Assembly: GCF_003428335.1 (NCBI RefSeq) | Contig: NZ_CP031704.1 | Span: 3,162,001 to 3,226,000 of the forward strand | DNA from: Solimonas sp. K1W22B-7 | GTDB taxonomy: Bacteria > Pseudomonadota > Gammaproteobacteria > Nevskiales > Nevskiaceae | Direction of reading: 5' to 3' | Length of the DNA: 64,000 nucleotides | Shown here: piece after piece, positions 33,051 to 40,931 of the stretch | Numbering within the stretch: the first letter of the stretch is position 1 | Layout: each line of letters opens with the position of its first letter | The notes under the pieces: generated by a model | The model's database searches: none | What the model saw: the letters and a program-made list of their open reading frames with translations, nothing else | Told to the model about the DNA's origin: nothing | Program-made: the position numbers and the translations under genes

Positions 33051-35111
33051 TCAGAAATTGAAGATGACGTTGGCCGCGAGATTGTCGCGGTCACGCAGCA
33101 GATTGAACTCGTCGGCACCGGTGTACCAGACGTATACGAGATTGGCGCTCCACAGCTCCTGCGCCTTCAGTGTCAGGCCCAGGTCGAACTCCATGCGGCC
33201 CTCGATGAAGTTGCCGCCAGGTCCCGGCGCGGTGCCCTGGACGTCGTGCGCGATCAGCAGGTTGGGCTTCCAGGTCAGGCCGAAGGGACCATCCGGGTAC
33301 TCCAGCTCCTGGTAGACGCGGTAGCCCCAGGAAACCTGCGTCGCGAAGCCCCGCTTCTGCTGCGTGGGGTTGGTGCGGTCGGGGTCGGCCGTACCGTCGG
33401 GATCGCCGGTACCGTCGATGCCCGGTGCATAGCTGGCGCTGGTGCCCGGCCCTTCGAACTGCAGCTGGTTCAGCGAGGGCATGTCCAGCACATGGGTCAG
33501 GCCGGCCTCGATCAGCATCAGCCATTGGGCGGCGTGGAAGGGGTTGTTCGACGCCAGGCGCAGCGCGCTGAGGTTGAGCTGGCCGACCTTCATGCGCTCG
33601 TAGCCCTTGATGGTGTCGCCGGGCATCACGGTGTGGCCGCGATAGATCGTCTCGATGTAGTCGGGTGCGCCGTGGCGCGCACCGGGAATGGTCAGGCCCA
33701 CCAGCGGCACCGGCACATCCTGGCGCGGGAAGGCCGGCTGCAGCGCGGCGAAGCTGAGGTCCACGGCATCGACCTGGATCGGCAGGTTGGGCCGGAACGC
33801 GTACTCGCCCTGGAACGACCACTCGCCCACCGGCGACACCACGCTGGCGCCGATCATCTGCACGTCCTCGGGGTATTCGAGGAAGTAGCGGATCGTGTCC
33901 ACCGGTGCCGCCTCGCCGCCGAGCAGGCAGAACGGCAGCACCAGCAGCGGCGTCGAGTCCAGCGCCTCGGGGGCCTGGCGGCAGGACGAGGCGTCGGCGG
34001 CGATGAAGCTGCCGATCGGCAGGCGGTTGTGGTAGTTGGCGAAGTACAGGCCGAAGGTGGTGCCCTCGCCCAGTTCCTCGGCGTAGAACTTCAACTCCGC
34101 GCCGTACTGGCCGCCGTCGCGAGGCTCGCGGTCCGGGTCGCGGTAGAACGTGCGGCCGGAGTTCGACAAGGGCGCGTTGGGACGAATCTGGTTGTCCGGA
34201 TCTTCCGGCGTCTGGCCCTGCAGGTGCGCCAGGCGGCCGCCGGTGCCGGTGGTGTCGTCGGTGGAGTAGTAGCTGCCCGCCGACTCCAGCTCCACCGGCT
34301 CCCAGCCGAACTGGTAGAAGACCTGCGCGCTGAGGCCGTTGCCGAAGTTGGTCCCCAGCAGCAGCATCGGCACCGGCGTGAACGCCTCGTTCAGCGTTCC
34401 GACCGGGAACTCCAGGCGGTTGGCGCTGGGCGGGTTGATCGTGTTGATGCTGTTGAGCACCAGGAAGTTGCTCTCGCCCCAGGTGATGTTCTGGCGGCCG
34501 AGGGTGATGTTCAGCGTGTTGTCGTTGAAGAACGGCACGGAGCCGTAGACGTAGGCTTCCATCAGGTCCACGCGCCGGCCGATCTCGTCCTCCACGCCCC
34601 TGGGCCGGCGCGTATGCGCGGGCTGGAAGACGGTGTTCGGGTGACTTTCCTCGAAGCCGTCGTTGACCGGATCGTAGTAGAACAGGCCGCGGGTGAAGAT
34701 GCCCCAGTCGTCGCGCGACAGCTTCATCTGGACGCTGAGCCTGGACGTGGCGGCGACCAGGTCGTACTGGTCGTAGTTGAGGTCGCCGTTGTCGTAGTCC
34801 GGCAGCAGGTTGCCCTTCGCGGCCAGGTAGCGGGCATTGCCGTCGATACCGGCGCAGTCCGCGCCATCGGCGCCGCAGAGGCCCTGCTGGCCCTGGACAT
34901 TGAGCTTGCCGAGCAGGCGAGAGTCGCGGTCCTGCATGCGGACACGGGCGCCGACGGCCAGTTCGGCCTTGAGTTCGCCGCTGACGCCGCTTTCTCCCAG
35001 GTCGAACTCCACCGCGGCTGCGCGGCCTGTGATCGACAACGCCGCCATCAGGGCCAGCAACCGCAGCCCGCGCCATTGTGGTCGTACCGACCCGCTGCCT
35101 GTCGTCCTCAC
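33051..35111 (-). CDS. DUF1302 family outer-membrane protein
   Basis: A 686-residue beta-rich protein of the DUF1302 family, probably an outer-membrane barrel. After a signal peptide (Arg-rich start, ALMAALSITGRAAA) come SGVSGELKAELAVGARVRMQ and alternating aromatic beta-strand sequence. The family stretch LGRQNITWGESNFL is present, and the chain ends in a terminal phenylalanine (ANVIFNF). The start is GTG 35111, overlapping the permease stop as GTGA, which implies coupled translation with an amino-acid permease; that pairing is unusual. Partnership with DUF1329 downstream is expected. Confidence 0.88.
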   Translation of the reverse strand: MRTTGSGSVRPQWRGLRLLALMAALSITGRAAAVEFDLGESGVSGELKAELAVGARVRMQDRDSRLLGKLNVQGQQGLCGADGADCAGIDGNARYLAAKGNLLPDYDNGDLNYDQYDLVAATSRLSVQMKLSRDDWGIFTRGLFYYDPVNDGFEESHPNTVFQPAHTRRPRGVEDEIGRRVDLMEAYVYGSVPFFNDNTLNITLGRQNITWGESNFLVLNSINTINPPSANRLEFPVGTLNEAFTPVPMLLLGTNFGNGLSAQVFYQFGWEPVELESAGSYYSTDDTTGTGGRLAHLQGQTPEDPDNQIRPNAPLSNSGRTFYRDPDREPRDGGQYGAELKFYAEELGEGTTFGLYFANYHNRLPIGSFIAADASSCRQAPEALDSTPLLVLPFCLLGGEAAPVDTIRYFLEYPEDVQMIGASVVSPVGEWSFQGEYAFRPNLPIQVDAVDLSFAALQPAFPRQDVPVPLVGLTIPGARHGAPDYIETIYRGHTVMPGDTIKGYERMKVGQLNLSALRLASNNPFHAAQWLMLIEAGLTHVLDMPSLNQLQFEGPGTSASYAPGIDGTGDPDGTADPDRTNPTQQKRGFATQVSWGYRVYQELEYPDGPFGLTWKPNLLIAHDVQGTAPGPGGNFIEGRMEFDLGLTLKAQELWSANLVYVWYTGADEFNLLRDRDNLAANVIFNF

Positions 35112-36601
35112 GCGCCTCGCTCCTCAGCTGCGGCGCCGGGGGTCCCCTGCGCCACGTTATGGGGGAATACTAAGGAATCACCCCCTCTGCCCGGCAGATC
35201 ATTGGCGGACGCCGAAGGGGTCGCACAAGGCCAGGAGGGGCGCCCGAGGTGGCTGCGGCGGCGGGCATAGAGGAAGTACACCGCCAGCCCCAGCAGCATC
35301 CACAGACCGAAGCGCTGCCAGGTCGCCGCCGGCAGGCTCAGCATCAGCGCCAGGCAGGCGATCATGCCCAGCACCGGCAGCAGGGGGTAGAACGGCACCC
35401 GGAACGGCCGCGGCAGCTCCGGCCGCGTGCGGCGGGCGACGATGACGCCCAGGCAGACCATGGTGAAGGCGGCCAGCGTGCCGATGTTGGTCAGCTCGGC
35501 CACCTGGCCGATGGGCGTAAACCCTGCGATGCCCGCGATCAGCACGGCACTGGCCAGGATCACCCGCACCGGCGTCTGCGTCTTCGGGTTCACCCGGGAC
35601 AGGGCCGGCGGCAGCAGGCCATCGGTGGACATCGCCAGGAAGATGCGCGTGAGGCCGAAGAACAGCACCAGCATCACCGTGGTCAGCCCCGCGATCGCCC
35701 CGGCGGCGATCAGCGCGGAGGCCCACTTGTAGCCCAGGCCCAGCAGCACCTGCGCCACCGGCGAGGGATTGTTGAGCGTGTCGTAGTGCGCCACGCCGGT
35801 CAGCAGGCCGGCGACAACGATGTAGATCGCGGTGCAGATCGCCAGCGACGCCAGGATGCCGATGGGTACGTCGCGCTGCGGGTTGACCGCCTCGTCGGCC
35901 GCGGTGGAGACCGCGTCGAAGCCGATGTAGGCGAAGAAGATCGTCGCCGCACCCGTCATCACGCCGCCCCAGCCGAAGGGCATGAACGGCGTCCAGTGCG
36001 CCGGCTCGACATGGAATGAAGCGATGCCGATGAACAGCGCGATGGCCAGCACCTTCACCAGCACCATCACGGCGTTGAAACGTGCCGATTCCCGCGCCCC
36101 GGCCACCAGCAGGATGGCCAGCAGGCCGACGATGGCCGCCGCCGGCAGGTTGATCAGCCCACCCTCATGCGGCGCGTGCAGCAGCGCCGGCGGCAGGTGG
36201 AGACCCACCGCCTGCAGGGCGTTGGTGAAATAGCCCGACCAGCCGATCGCCACCGTCGCCGTGGCGACGCCGTACTCCAGGATCAGCGCCCAGCCGATGA
36301 TCCAGGCCGGCAGCTCGCCGACGCTGGCGTAGGCATAGCCGTAGGCGCTGCCGCAGCCGCCGATGCTGGACGACAGCTCGGCATAGGACAGCGCGGCGAA
36401 GGCGCAGGCCAGGCCGGCAACGACGTAGGACAGCACGATCGCCGGTCCCGCGTGGGTCGCGGCCGCGATGCCGGTCAGCACGAAAATGCCGGCGCCGATG
36501 ATGCAGCCGATGCCGAGCAGGGTCAGGTCGGTGGCGGTCAGGCAGCGTCGCAGGCCGGTGACGGCATGGGGCGTGATGGTCTTGGTTCTCAGCAGGCTCA
36601 T
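35108..36601 (-). CDS. APC-superfamily amino-acid permease (CAT type)
   Basis: A 497-residue inner-membrane transporter with about 12 hydrophobic helices. The helix-1 unwinding motif LLGIGCIIGAGIFVLTG is at about residues 30-46, and YAELSSSIGGCGSAYGYAYA marks helix 2-3. Best fit is the cationic amino-acid transporter (CAT/YfnA) branch. Glycine riboswitch control of the transcript suggests glycine, alanine or a D-amino acid as cargo. It starts 9 nt after the dadA-like stop and overlaps DUF1302 by 4 nt. Confidence 0.88.
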   Translation of the reverse strand: MSLLRTKTITPHAVTGLRRCLTATDLTLLGIGCIIGAGIFVLTGIAAATHAGPAIVLSYVVAGLACAFAALSYAELSSSIGGCGSAYGYAYASVGELPAWIIGWALILEYGVATATVAIGWSGYFTNALQAVGLHLPPALLHAPHEGGLINLPAAAIVGLLAILLVAGARESARFNAVMVLVKVLAIALFIGIASFHVEPAHWTPFMPFGWGGVMTGAATIFFAYIGFDAVSTAADEAVNPQRDVPIGILASLAICTAIYIVVAGLLTGVAHYDTLNNPSPVAQVLLGLGYKWASALIAAGAIAGLTTVMLVLFFGLTRIFLAMSTDGLLPPALSRVNPKTQTPVRVILASAVLIAGIAGFTPIGQVAELTNIGTLAAFTMVCLGVIVARRTRPELPRPFRVPFYPLLPVLGMIACLALMLSLPAATWQRFGLWMLLGLAVYFLYARRRSHLGRPSWPCATPSASANDLPGRGGDSLVFPHNVAQGTPGAAAEERGA

Positions 36602-36610
36602 GGCATCCTC

Positions 36611-37906
36611 TCAGGAAATGGTTTGTACTTGGCCGCCGCCGCCGGCGGCGGGCAGCCCGGTGAAGGCGAAATCCAGTTCCGGCCGGCGTCCGCAGACGAT
36701 GTCGGAGATGGCGCTGCCGGAGCCGCAGGCATGGGTCCAGCCCAGCGTGCCGTGGCCGGTGTTCAGGTACAGGTTCGGCACCCGGCTGCGCCCGATGTAA
36801 GGCAGGTTGGACGGGGTGGCAGGGCGCAGCCCGGTCCAGAACTGTGCCTTCGAGCTGTCGCCGGCACCGGGAAACAACTGCTCGACCCGGCGCACGATCG
36901 CCTGGCAGCGCACCGGGTTGAGGTTGCGGTCGTAGCCGTTGAGCTCGGCCGTGCCGGCGATACGCAGGCGGTCGCCGAGACGCGAGAACACCAGCTTGTA
37001 CTCGTCGTCGGTGAGCGACACCTGGTGGGCCATCGATTCGTCGAGGATCGGCATCGTCACCGAGTAGCCCTTGGCCGGATAGATGTTGAGACGCAGGCCG
37101 AGCTGCTGTGCCAGCAGCGGGCTGAAGCTGCCCAGCGCCATCACGTAGTTGTTGGCCTTGAGCTGGACATACCGACCCTCGCCATCCACTGCCTCGACAT
37201 GGTGCAGGCGCCCCTCGGTGGTGCGCAGCGCGGTGACCTGGTGGTTCATCAGGAACTTCACGCCACGCGCGGCGCAGAGCGCGGCCAGCGTGCGGGTGAA
37301 CTGCTGCGCGTCGCCGGACTCGTCCGCCGCGGTGTAGGTCGCGCCTGCCAGTTGCGGGCGGATGTGCCGCAGCGCCGGCTCCAGTGCCACCGCCTCGTCG
37401 GCCGAGATCAGGCGGCGGTCGCAGCCCAGCTCCTGCATCTGCTTCGTGGGGGCCACCGCGGCGTCGAACTCGCGCGCACTGGTATAGAAATGCAGGATGC
37501 CCTGCGTGCGCTGGTCGTACTGCAGGCCGGTGTCGCGACGCAAGGCCTGGAGCATGTCGCGGCTGTAGCTGCCGAGCTGCACGATCTGGCGGATGTTGTG
37601 CCGCGTGCGCCAGGGCAGGCACTCATGCAGGAAACTGAGGCCCCACCACCACTGGCGCGGATCGAAGCGCGGCCGGAACAGCAGCGGTGCATCCTCGCGC
37701 AGCAGCCACTTCAGCGTCTTCCAGGGCGCCCCGGGATTGGCCCAGGGCTCGGCGTGGCTGACCGACACCTGGCCGCCGTTGGCGAAGCTGGTTTCTGCGG
37801 CGGGCTGCGCCTGCCGATCGATGACGGTGACGTCGCAGCCCCTGCGGTTCAGGTAATACGCGGTGGTCACGCCGATCACGCCGGCGCCAAGAACGATCAC
37901 TCTCAT
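36611..37906 (-). CDS. dadA: DadA-like D-amino-acid dehydrogenase / glycine oxidase family
   Basis: FAD-dependent amine dehydrogenase, 431 residues. The N-terminal motif MRVIVLGAGVIGVTTAYYL is followed by the DadA signature ETSFANGGQVSVSHAEPWAN. The C-terminal FAD region is NLYLNTGHGTLGWTHACGSG. DadA enzymes oxidise D-alanine and other D-amino acids to 2-oxo acids and pass electrons to the respiratory chain at the inner membrane. GGGAG lies about 8 nt before the ATG. The gene is the first one after a tandem glycine riboswitch, which raises the possibility that glycine is a substrate or an inducer. The symbol is by family resemblance; exact specificity is unproven. Confidence 0.85.
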   Translation of the reverse strand: MRVIVLGAGVIGVTTAYYLNRRGCDVTVIDRQAQPAAETSFANGGQVSVSHAEPWANPGAPWKTLKWLLREDAPLLFRPRFDPRQWWWGLSFLHECLPWRTRHNIRQIVQLGSYSRDMLQALRRDTGLQYDQRTQGILHFYTSAREFDAAVAPTKQMQELGCDRRLISADEAVALEPALRHIRPQLAGATYTAADESGDAQQFTRTLAALCAARGVKFLMNHQVTALRTTEGRLHHVEAVDGEGRYVQLKANNYVMALGSFSPLLAQQLGLRLNIYPAKGYSVTMPILDESMAHQVSLTDDEYKLVFSRLGDRLRIAGTAELNGYDRNLNPVRCQAIVRRVEQLFPGAGDSSKAQFWTGLRPATPSNLPYIGRSRVPNLYLNTGHGTLGWTHACGSGSAISDIVCGRRPELDFAFTGLPAAGGGGQVQTIS

Positions 37907-37972
37907 TGCAATGCTCCCAATACAGCAACGGAAGAGACGGCACTACGGGCCCTGTCGGGCTCGTCCGTGCCG

Positions 37973-38165
37973 CTCCCCCTGTCCTTGGGCCTGAGAGTTT
38001 CCGCAGGACGAACCTGCGTTGCTTCTTCGGCGGATCCATCCCGTTGCGAAAACGGATCGCTCTCCAGACGGCTATGTGACCTGTCGCAGTACGTGTACCT
38101 GAGCGTTCATGGGAGATTGCGCCTTCGGTGGACGGCCTGCCTGGGCAAGCCGCCGCTCTCCTGCG
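37973..38165 (-). promoter_or_regulatory. Second tandem glycine riboswitch, upstream of the dadA-like/permease genes
   Basis: On the minus strand, aptamer 1 shows GCAGGAGAGCGGCGG, CACCGAAGGCGCAA and CGCTCAGGTAC. Aptamer 2 shows CTGGAGAGCGATCC, CCGCCGAAGAAGCAACG and ACTCTCAGGCCCAAGGACAG. These are the same conserved blocks as in the gcvT leader at 913-1092. The element ends about 66 nt before the dadA-like ATG. It accounts for most of the gene-free stretch 37907-38334. Boundaries are approximate. Confidence 0.9.
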
Positions 38166-38294
38166 ACGGGTTCAGGGCCTCATGCGCCGGCTTTCGCCCA
38201 ACGCCCGATGCCCTGATGTCGATTGAGTATCGAGCAGTTACCAGGCCAGGATCAGGGTGCGCAGCGGACACGCGGAGGTCATCTGCGGCCAGCT

Positions 38295-38323
38295 TTGACT
38301 GCACCCGGCGCCCAGGCGATACA
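38295..38323 (+). promoter_or_regulatory. Probable promoter of the D-cysteine desulfhydrase-like gene
   Basis: TTGACT at 38295-38300 and GATACA at 38318-38323 with a 17-bp spacer. The expected RNA start (about 38330) is only some 5 nt before the ATG, and no Shine-Dalgarno is seen, so the transcript may be leaderless. Confidence 0.45.
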
Positions 38324-38334
38324 GTGGCACCGCC

Positions 38335-39408
38335 ATGGACCTTTCGCCCTATCCCCTGCTCACGGCCTACCGCGCGCTCGCCGCCGCGCTGCCGGTCGCC
38401 GGCCTGCTGGCCGGGCCGACGCCCGTCGAGCGGCTCGCCGGCGGTGACTCCCTGTTCCTCAAGCGCGACGACCTGACCGCCACCGACTACGGCGGCAACA
38501 AGATCCGCAAGCTGGATTTCCTGCTCGCGGCCGCAAAGGCTCGCGGCGCGCGCGAACTGCTGACCTTCGGCTACGCAGGGTCCAACTTCGTTGCCGCCAC
38601 CGCCTGGCACGGCCGCAAGCTGGGACTCGACACCCTCGCCTACCTGCTGCCCCAGCCCGGCGCAGCCTACGTCGCCGACAACCTTGCGATCGGCCTGCAT
38701 GCTGGTGCCGAATTGCGGGAGCTGCCGGACGACAAGCGCATCATCGCCGCCGCCCTGTTGCGTAGCGCGCGCAGCCTGGTACGCCGCGGGCGGCTGCCCG
38801 AATGGATTCCGCCCGGGGGCTCGGCGCCGGTCGGAGTCGCCGGCTACATCAACGCCGCCTTCGAACTGCGACAGCAGGTCAACGCCGGCCTTCTGCCGGA
38901 ACCCGAATTGATCTATGTCGCCTTCAGCAGCATGGGTACGGTGGCGGGCCTGTCGCTGGGGCTGGAACTGGCTGGCCTGCGCAGCCGGATCGTCGCGGTG
39001 CAGGTCGTGGATCACCGCTATGCAGGCCCGCAGAAGCTGCAGCGCCTGATCGAACGCACGCGCAGCCACCTGCACAGCATCGACTCCGGATTTCGGCGGC
39101 GCGCAACATCACCGGAACGCATCAGCATCCGCGACGAGTTCTTCGGCAGCGGCTATGCCCGGCCGACACCACAGACCCGCGCGGCGGTGGCACGCTTTGA
39201 AGCCGCCAGCGGCGCCCGCGCCGACAGCGCCTACTCCGGCAAGGCCCTGGCCTGCCTCTACCAGGACCTGGATGCCGGCGAACTGTACGGCCGCGACGTA
39301 TTGTTCTGGCACACCTTCAACGCTCACCCCTTGCCGGCCGGCGTGAGCCATCCCGAGCCCGCGCGGATACCGGAAAGCCTGCGTCACTACTTCGGTGACC
39401 GGCGGTAG
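38335..39408 (+). CDS. D-cysteine desulfhydrase / ACC-deaminase-like PLP enzyme
   Basis: Fold-type II PLP enzyme, 357 residues. The PLP lysine lies in DYGGNKIRKLDFLLA (about residues 53-67). LTFGYAGSNFVAATAWHG and the glycine-rich AFSSMGTVAGLSLG phosphate loop support the D-cysteine desulfhydrase/1-aminocyclopropane-1-carboxylate deaminase group. It would break down a D- or cyclic amino acid to a 2-oxo acid and ammonia. It diverges from the dadA-like gene across the glycine riboswitch, which fits a local theme of D-amino-acid catabolism. The exact substrate cannot be read from sequence. Confidence 0.83.
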   Translation: MDLSPYPLLTAYRALAAALPVAGLLAGPTPVERLAGGDSLFLKRDDLTATDYGGNKIRKLDFLLAAAKARGARELLTFGYAGSNFVAATAWHGRKLGLDTLAYLLPQPGAAYVADNLAIGLHAGAELRELPDDKRIIAAALLRSARSLVRRGRLPEWIPPGGSAPVGVAGYINAAFELRQQVNAGLLPEPELIYVAFSSMGTVAGLSLGLELAGLRSRIVAVQVVDHRYAGPQKLQRLIERTRSHLHSIDSGFRRRATSPERISIRDEFFGSGYARPTPQTRAAVARFEAASGARADSAYSGKALACLYQDLDAGELYGRDVLFWHTFNAHPLPAGVSHPEPARIPESLRHYFGDRR

Positions 39409-39429
39409 CGGCGAGACCGCGCCTGCGGC

Positions 39430-40839
39430 TCAGCCGCGCCTGGGCTTCGCCGCACCGTAGACCGCGGTCTCCAGTTCCTCCAGCGCCTCGCCGGTATAGA
39501 CCGCGATGCGCTGCATGTGCGGCAGCGTGTCGCGGCAGGCCACGAAGCCGAAGCTCAGCGTGTCGGCGTAGCCATGGCAGGTGATGTTGATCGCCTGGCC
39601 ATGGGTGACCAGCGACACCGGATAGTTCGCCACCAGCTTGGCGCCCCGCAGATAGAGCGGCTGCTGCGGGCCGGGCACGTTGGACACGGTGACATTGAAC
39701 ACCGGCCGTGTGCGGCCGCCCAGGCCGCTGAGCAACTGCAGGATGTAGGGACCCATCAGCAGCATGGTGTAGCTCTCCAGGGCGCTCTTCGGCAGGCTCT
39801 GCAGGTGCGCCTTGGCGCGCTGCGTCGAGGCGCGGATCGCCTGCAGGCGTTCGACCGGGTCGACGATGTCGGTGCCCAGCGTGGAGATGATGAAACTGAT
39901 CGCGTTGCCCTGCTCCTGGTCGTCGGCCGGCCGCACCGATACCGGGATGCCGGCCGTCAGGGGCTGCGCCGGCAGTTCGCCGGCCTCCTCCAGGAAGCGG
40001 CGCAGCGCCGCACCGCAGAGCGCCAGCACCACATCGTTGAGCGAGCAGTCCGCGGCCTTGGCCAGCTTCTTCACCCGCTCGATCGAATACAGCTGCGTGG
40101 CGAAGCGGCGCTGGCCGGTGATGCGGCCATTGAGCATCGACTTGGGGGCCTTGAACGGCACGCCCATCGGGTCGGTCTTGCTGCGCGCCGCGCGCAGCAG
40201 TTCGCGCGTGGCCCGCGCCAGTTCCGGCACCGAGCTGAACTTCTGCCGCAGGCCTGCGACCAGTCCACCGACCGCATCGGCGGCGCTGGTCAGGGACGCG
40301 GTCGGCGCACGCTTCTCCGGCGGCACCGACCAGAAGGCCGGCAGCTCATGGTCCTCCGGCGTCTTGGCCAGCATGCGCGCCAGCAGGCGCATGCCGCTGA
40401 CGCCGTCGATCAGTGCATGGTGCATCTTGATGTAGAGCGCGAAGCGGTTGTGCTCCAGGCCCTGGATCACGTGACATTCCCAGGGCGGGCGGCGGAAGTT
40501 CAGCGGCCGGCTGTGCAGGCGCGCAATCAGGATGCCGAGTTCGCGTTCGCCGCCCGGCCAGGGCAGCGCCGACAGCCGCACGTGGTAGTCGAGATCGACG
40601 TCTTTTTCCTCCACCCACTCGTGCCGCAGGTTCTTCAGACGAGAGCTGCGCAGCTTGCGGTTCCAGGGCGCGTAGAACTGCTGGTGCTCGCGCGAGTCCT
40701 TGAACAGGTCCTGGAAATAGCTCAGCGGCGCGCCCTTGGGCAGCTCGAAGATCATCAGGCCGGCGACGTGCATCGGCGTGTCCTTCGACTCGACATAGAG
40801 CCAGGACGCGTCCATCGGATTGAGAGCCTTGGTTGCCAT
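39430..40839 (-). CDS. Wax ester synthase/acyl-CoA:diacylglycerol acyltransferase (WS/DGAT)
   Basis: Bifunctional acyltransferase that makes wax esters and/or triacylglycerol from acyl-CoA for storage. 469 residues. The catalytic HHxxxDG motif is HHALIDG at residues 140-146. The N-terminal LNPMDASWLYVESKDTPMHV and the C-terminal FNVTVSNVPGPQQPLYL (containing the NVPGP family block) are clear. ATG 40839 has GGGGAGAA about 6 nt upstream. A GATAAC-G-GTTATC dyad lies 16 bp before the start. It supports a storage-lipid lifestyle in keeping with the acyl-CoA ligase and esterases nearby. Confidence 0.94.
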   Translation of the reverse strand: MATKALNPMDASWLYVESKDTPMHVAGLMIFELPKGAPLSYFQDLFKDSREHQQFYAPWNRKLRSSRLKNLRHEWVEEKDVDLDYHVRLSALPWPGGERELGILIARLHSRPLNFRRPPWECHVIQGLEHNRFALYIKMHHALIDGVSGMRLLARMLAKTPEDHELPAFWSVPPEKRAPTASLTSAADAVGGLVAGLRQKFSSVPELARATRELLRAARSKTDPMGVPFKAPKSMLNGRITGQRRFATQLYSIERVKKLAKAADCSLNDVVLALCGAALRRFLEEAGELPAQPLTAGIPVSVRPADDQEQGNAISFIISTLGTDIVDPVERLQAIRASTQRAKAHLQSLPKSALESYTMLLMGPYILQLLSGLGGRTRPVFNVTVSNVPGPQQPLYLRGAKLVANYPVSLVTHGQAINITCHGYADTLSFGFVACRDTLPHMQRIAVYTGEALEELETAVYGAAKPRRG

Positions 40840-40854
40840 GCATCTTCTCCCCTT

Positions 40855-40867
40855 GATAACGGTTATC
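40855..40867. promoter_or_regulatory. Palindromic operator candidate GATAAC-G-GTTATC
   Basis: A perfect 6-bp inverted repeat with one central base, immediately upstream of the WS/DGAT start. AT content is high against the GC-rich surroundings. A repressor site is plausible; the bound protein is unknown. Confidence 0.4.
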
Positions 40868-40931
40868 GGACCGCGGCGGCGCTACGGCAGTGTGAGCCCG
40901 TTCGAGGCCGATCGCACGCCGCCGCCCCGCG

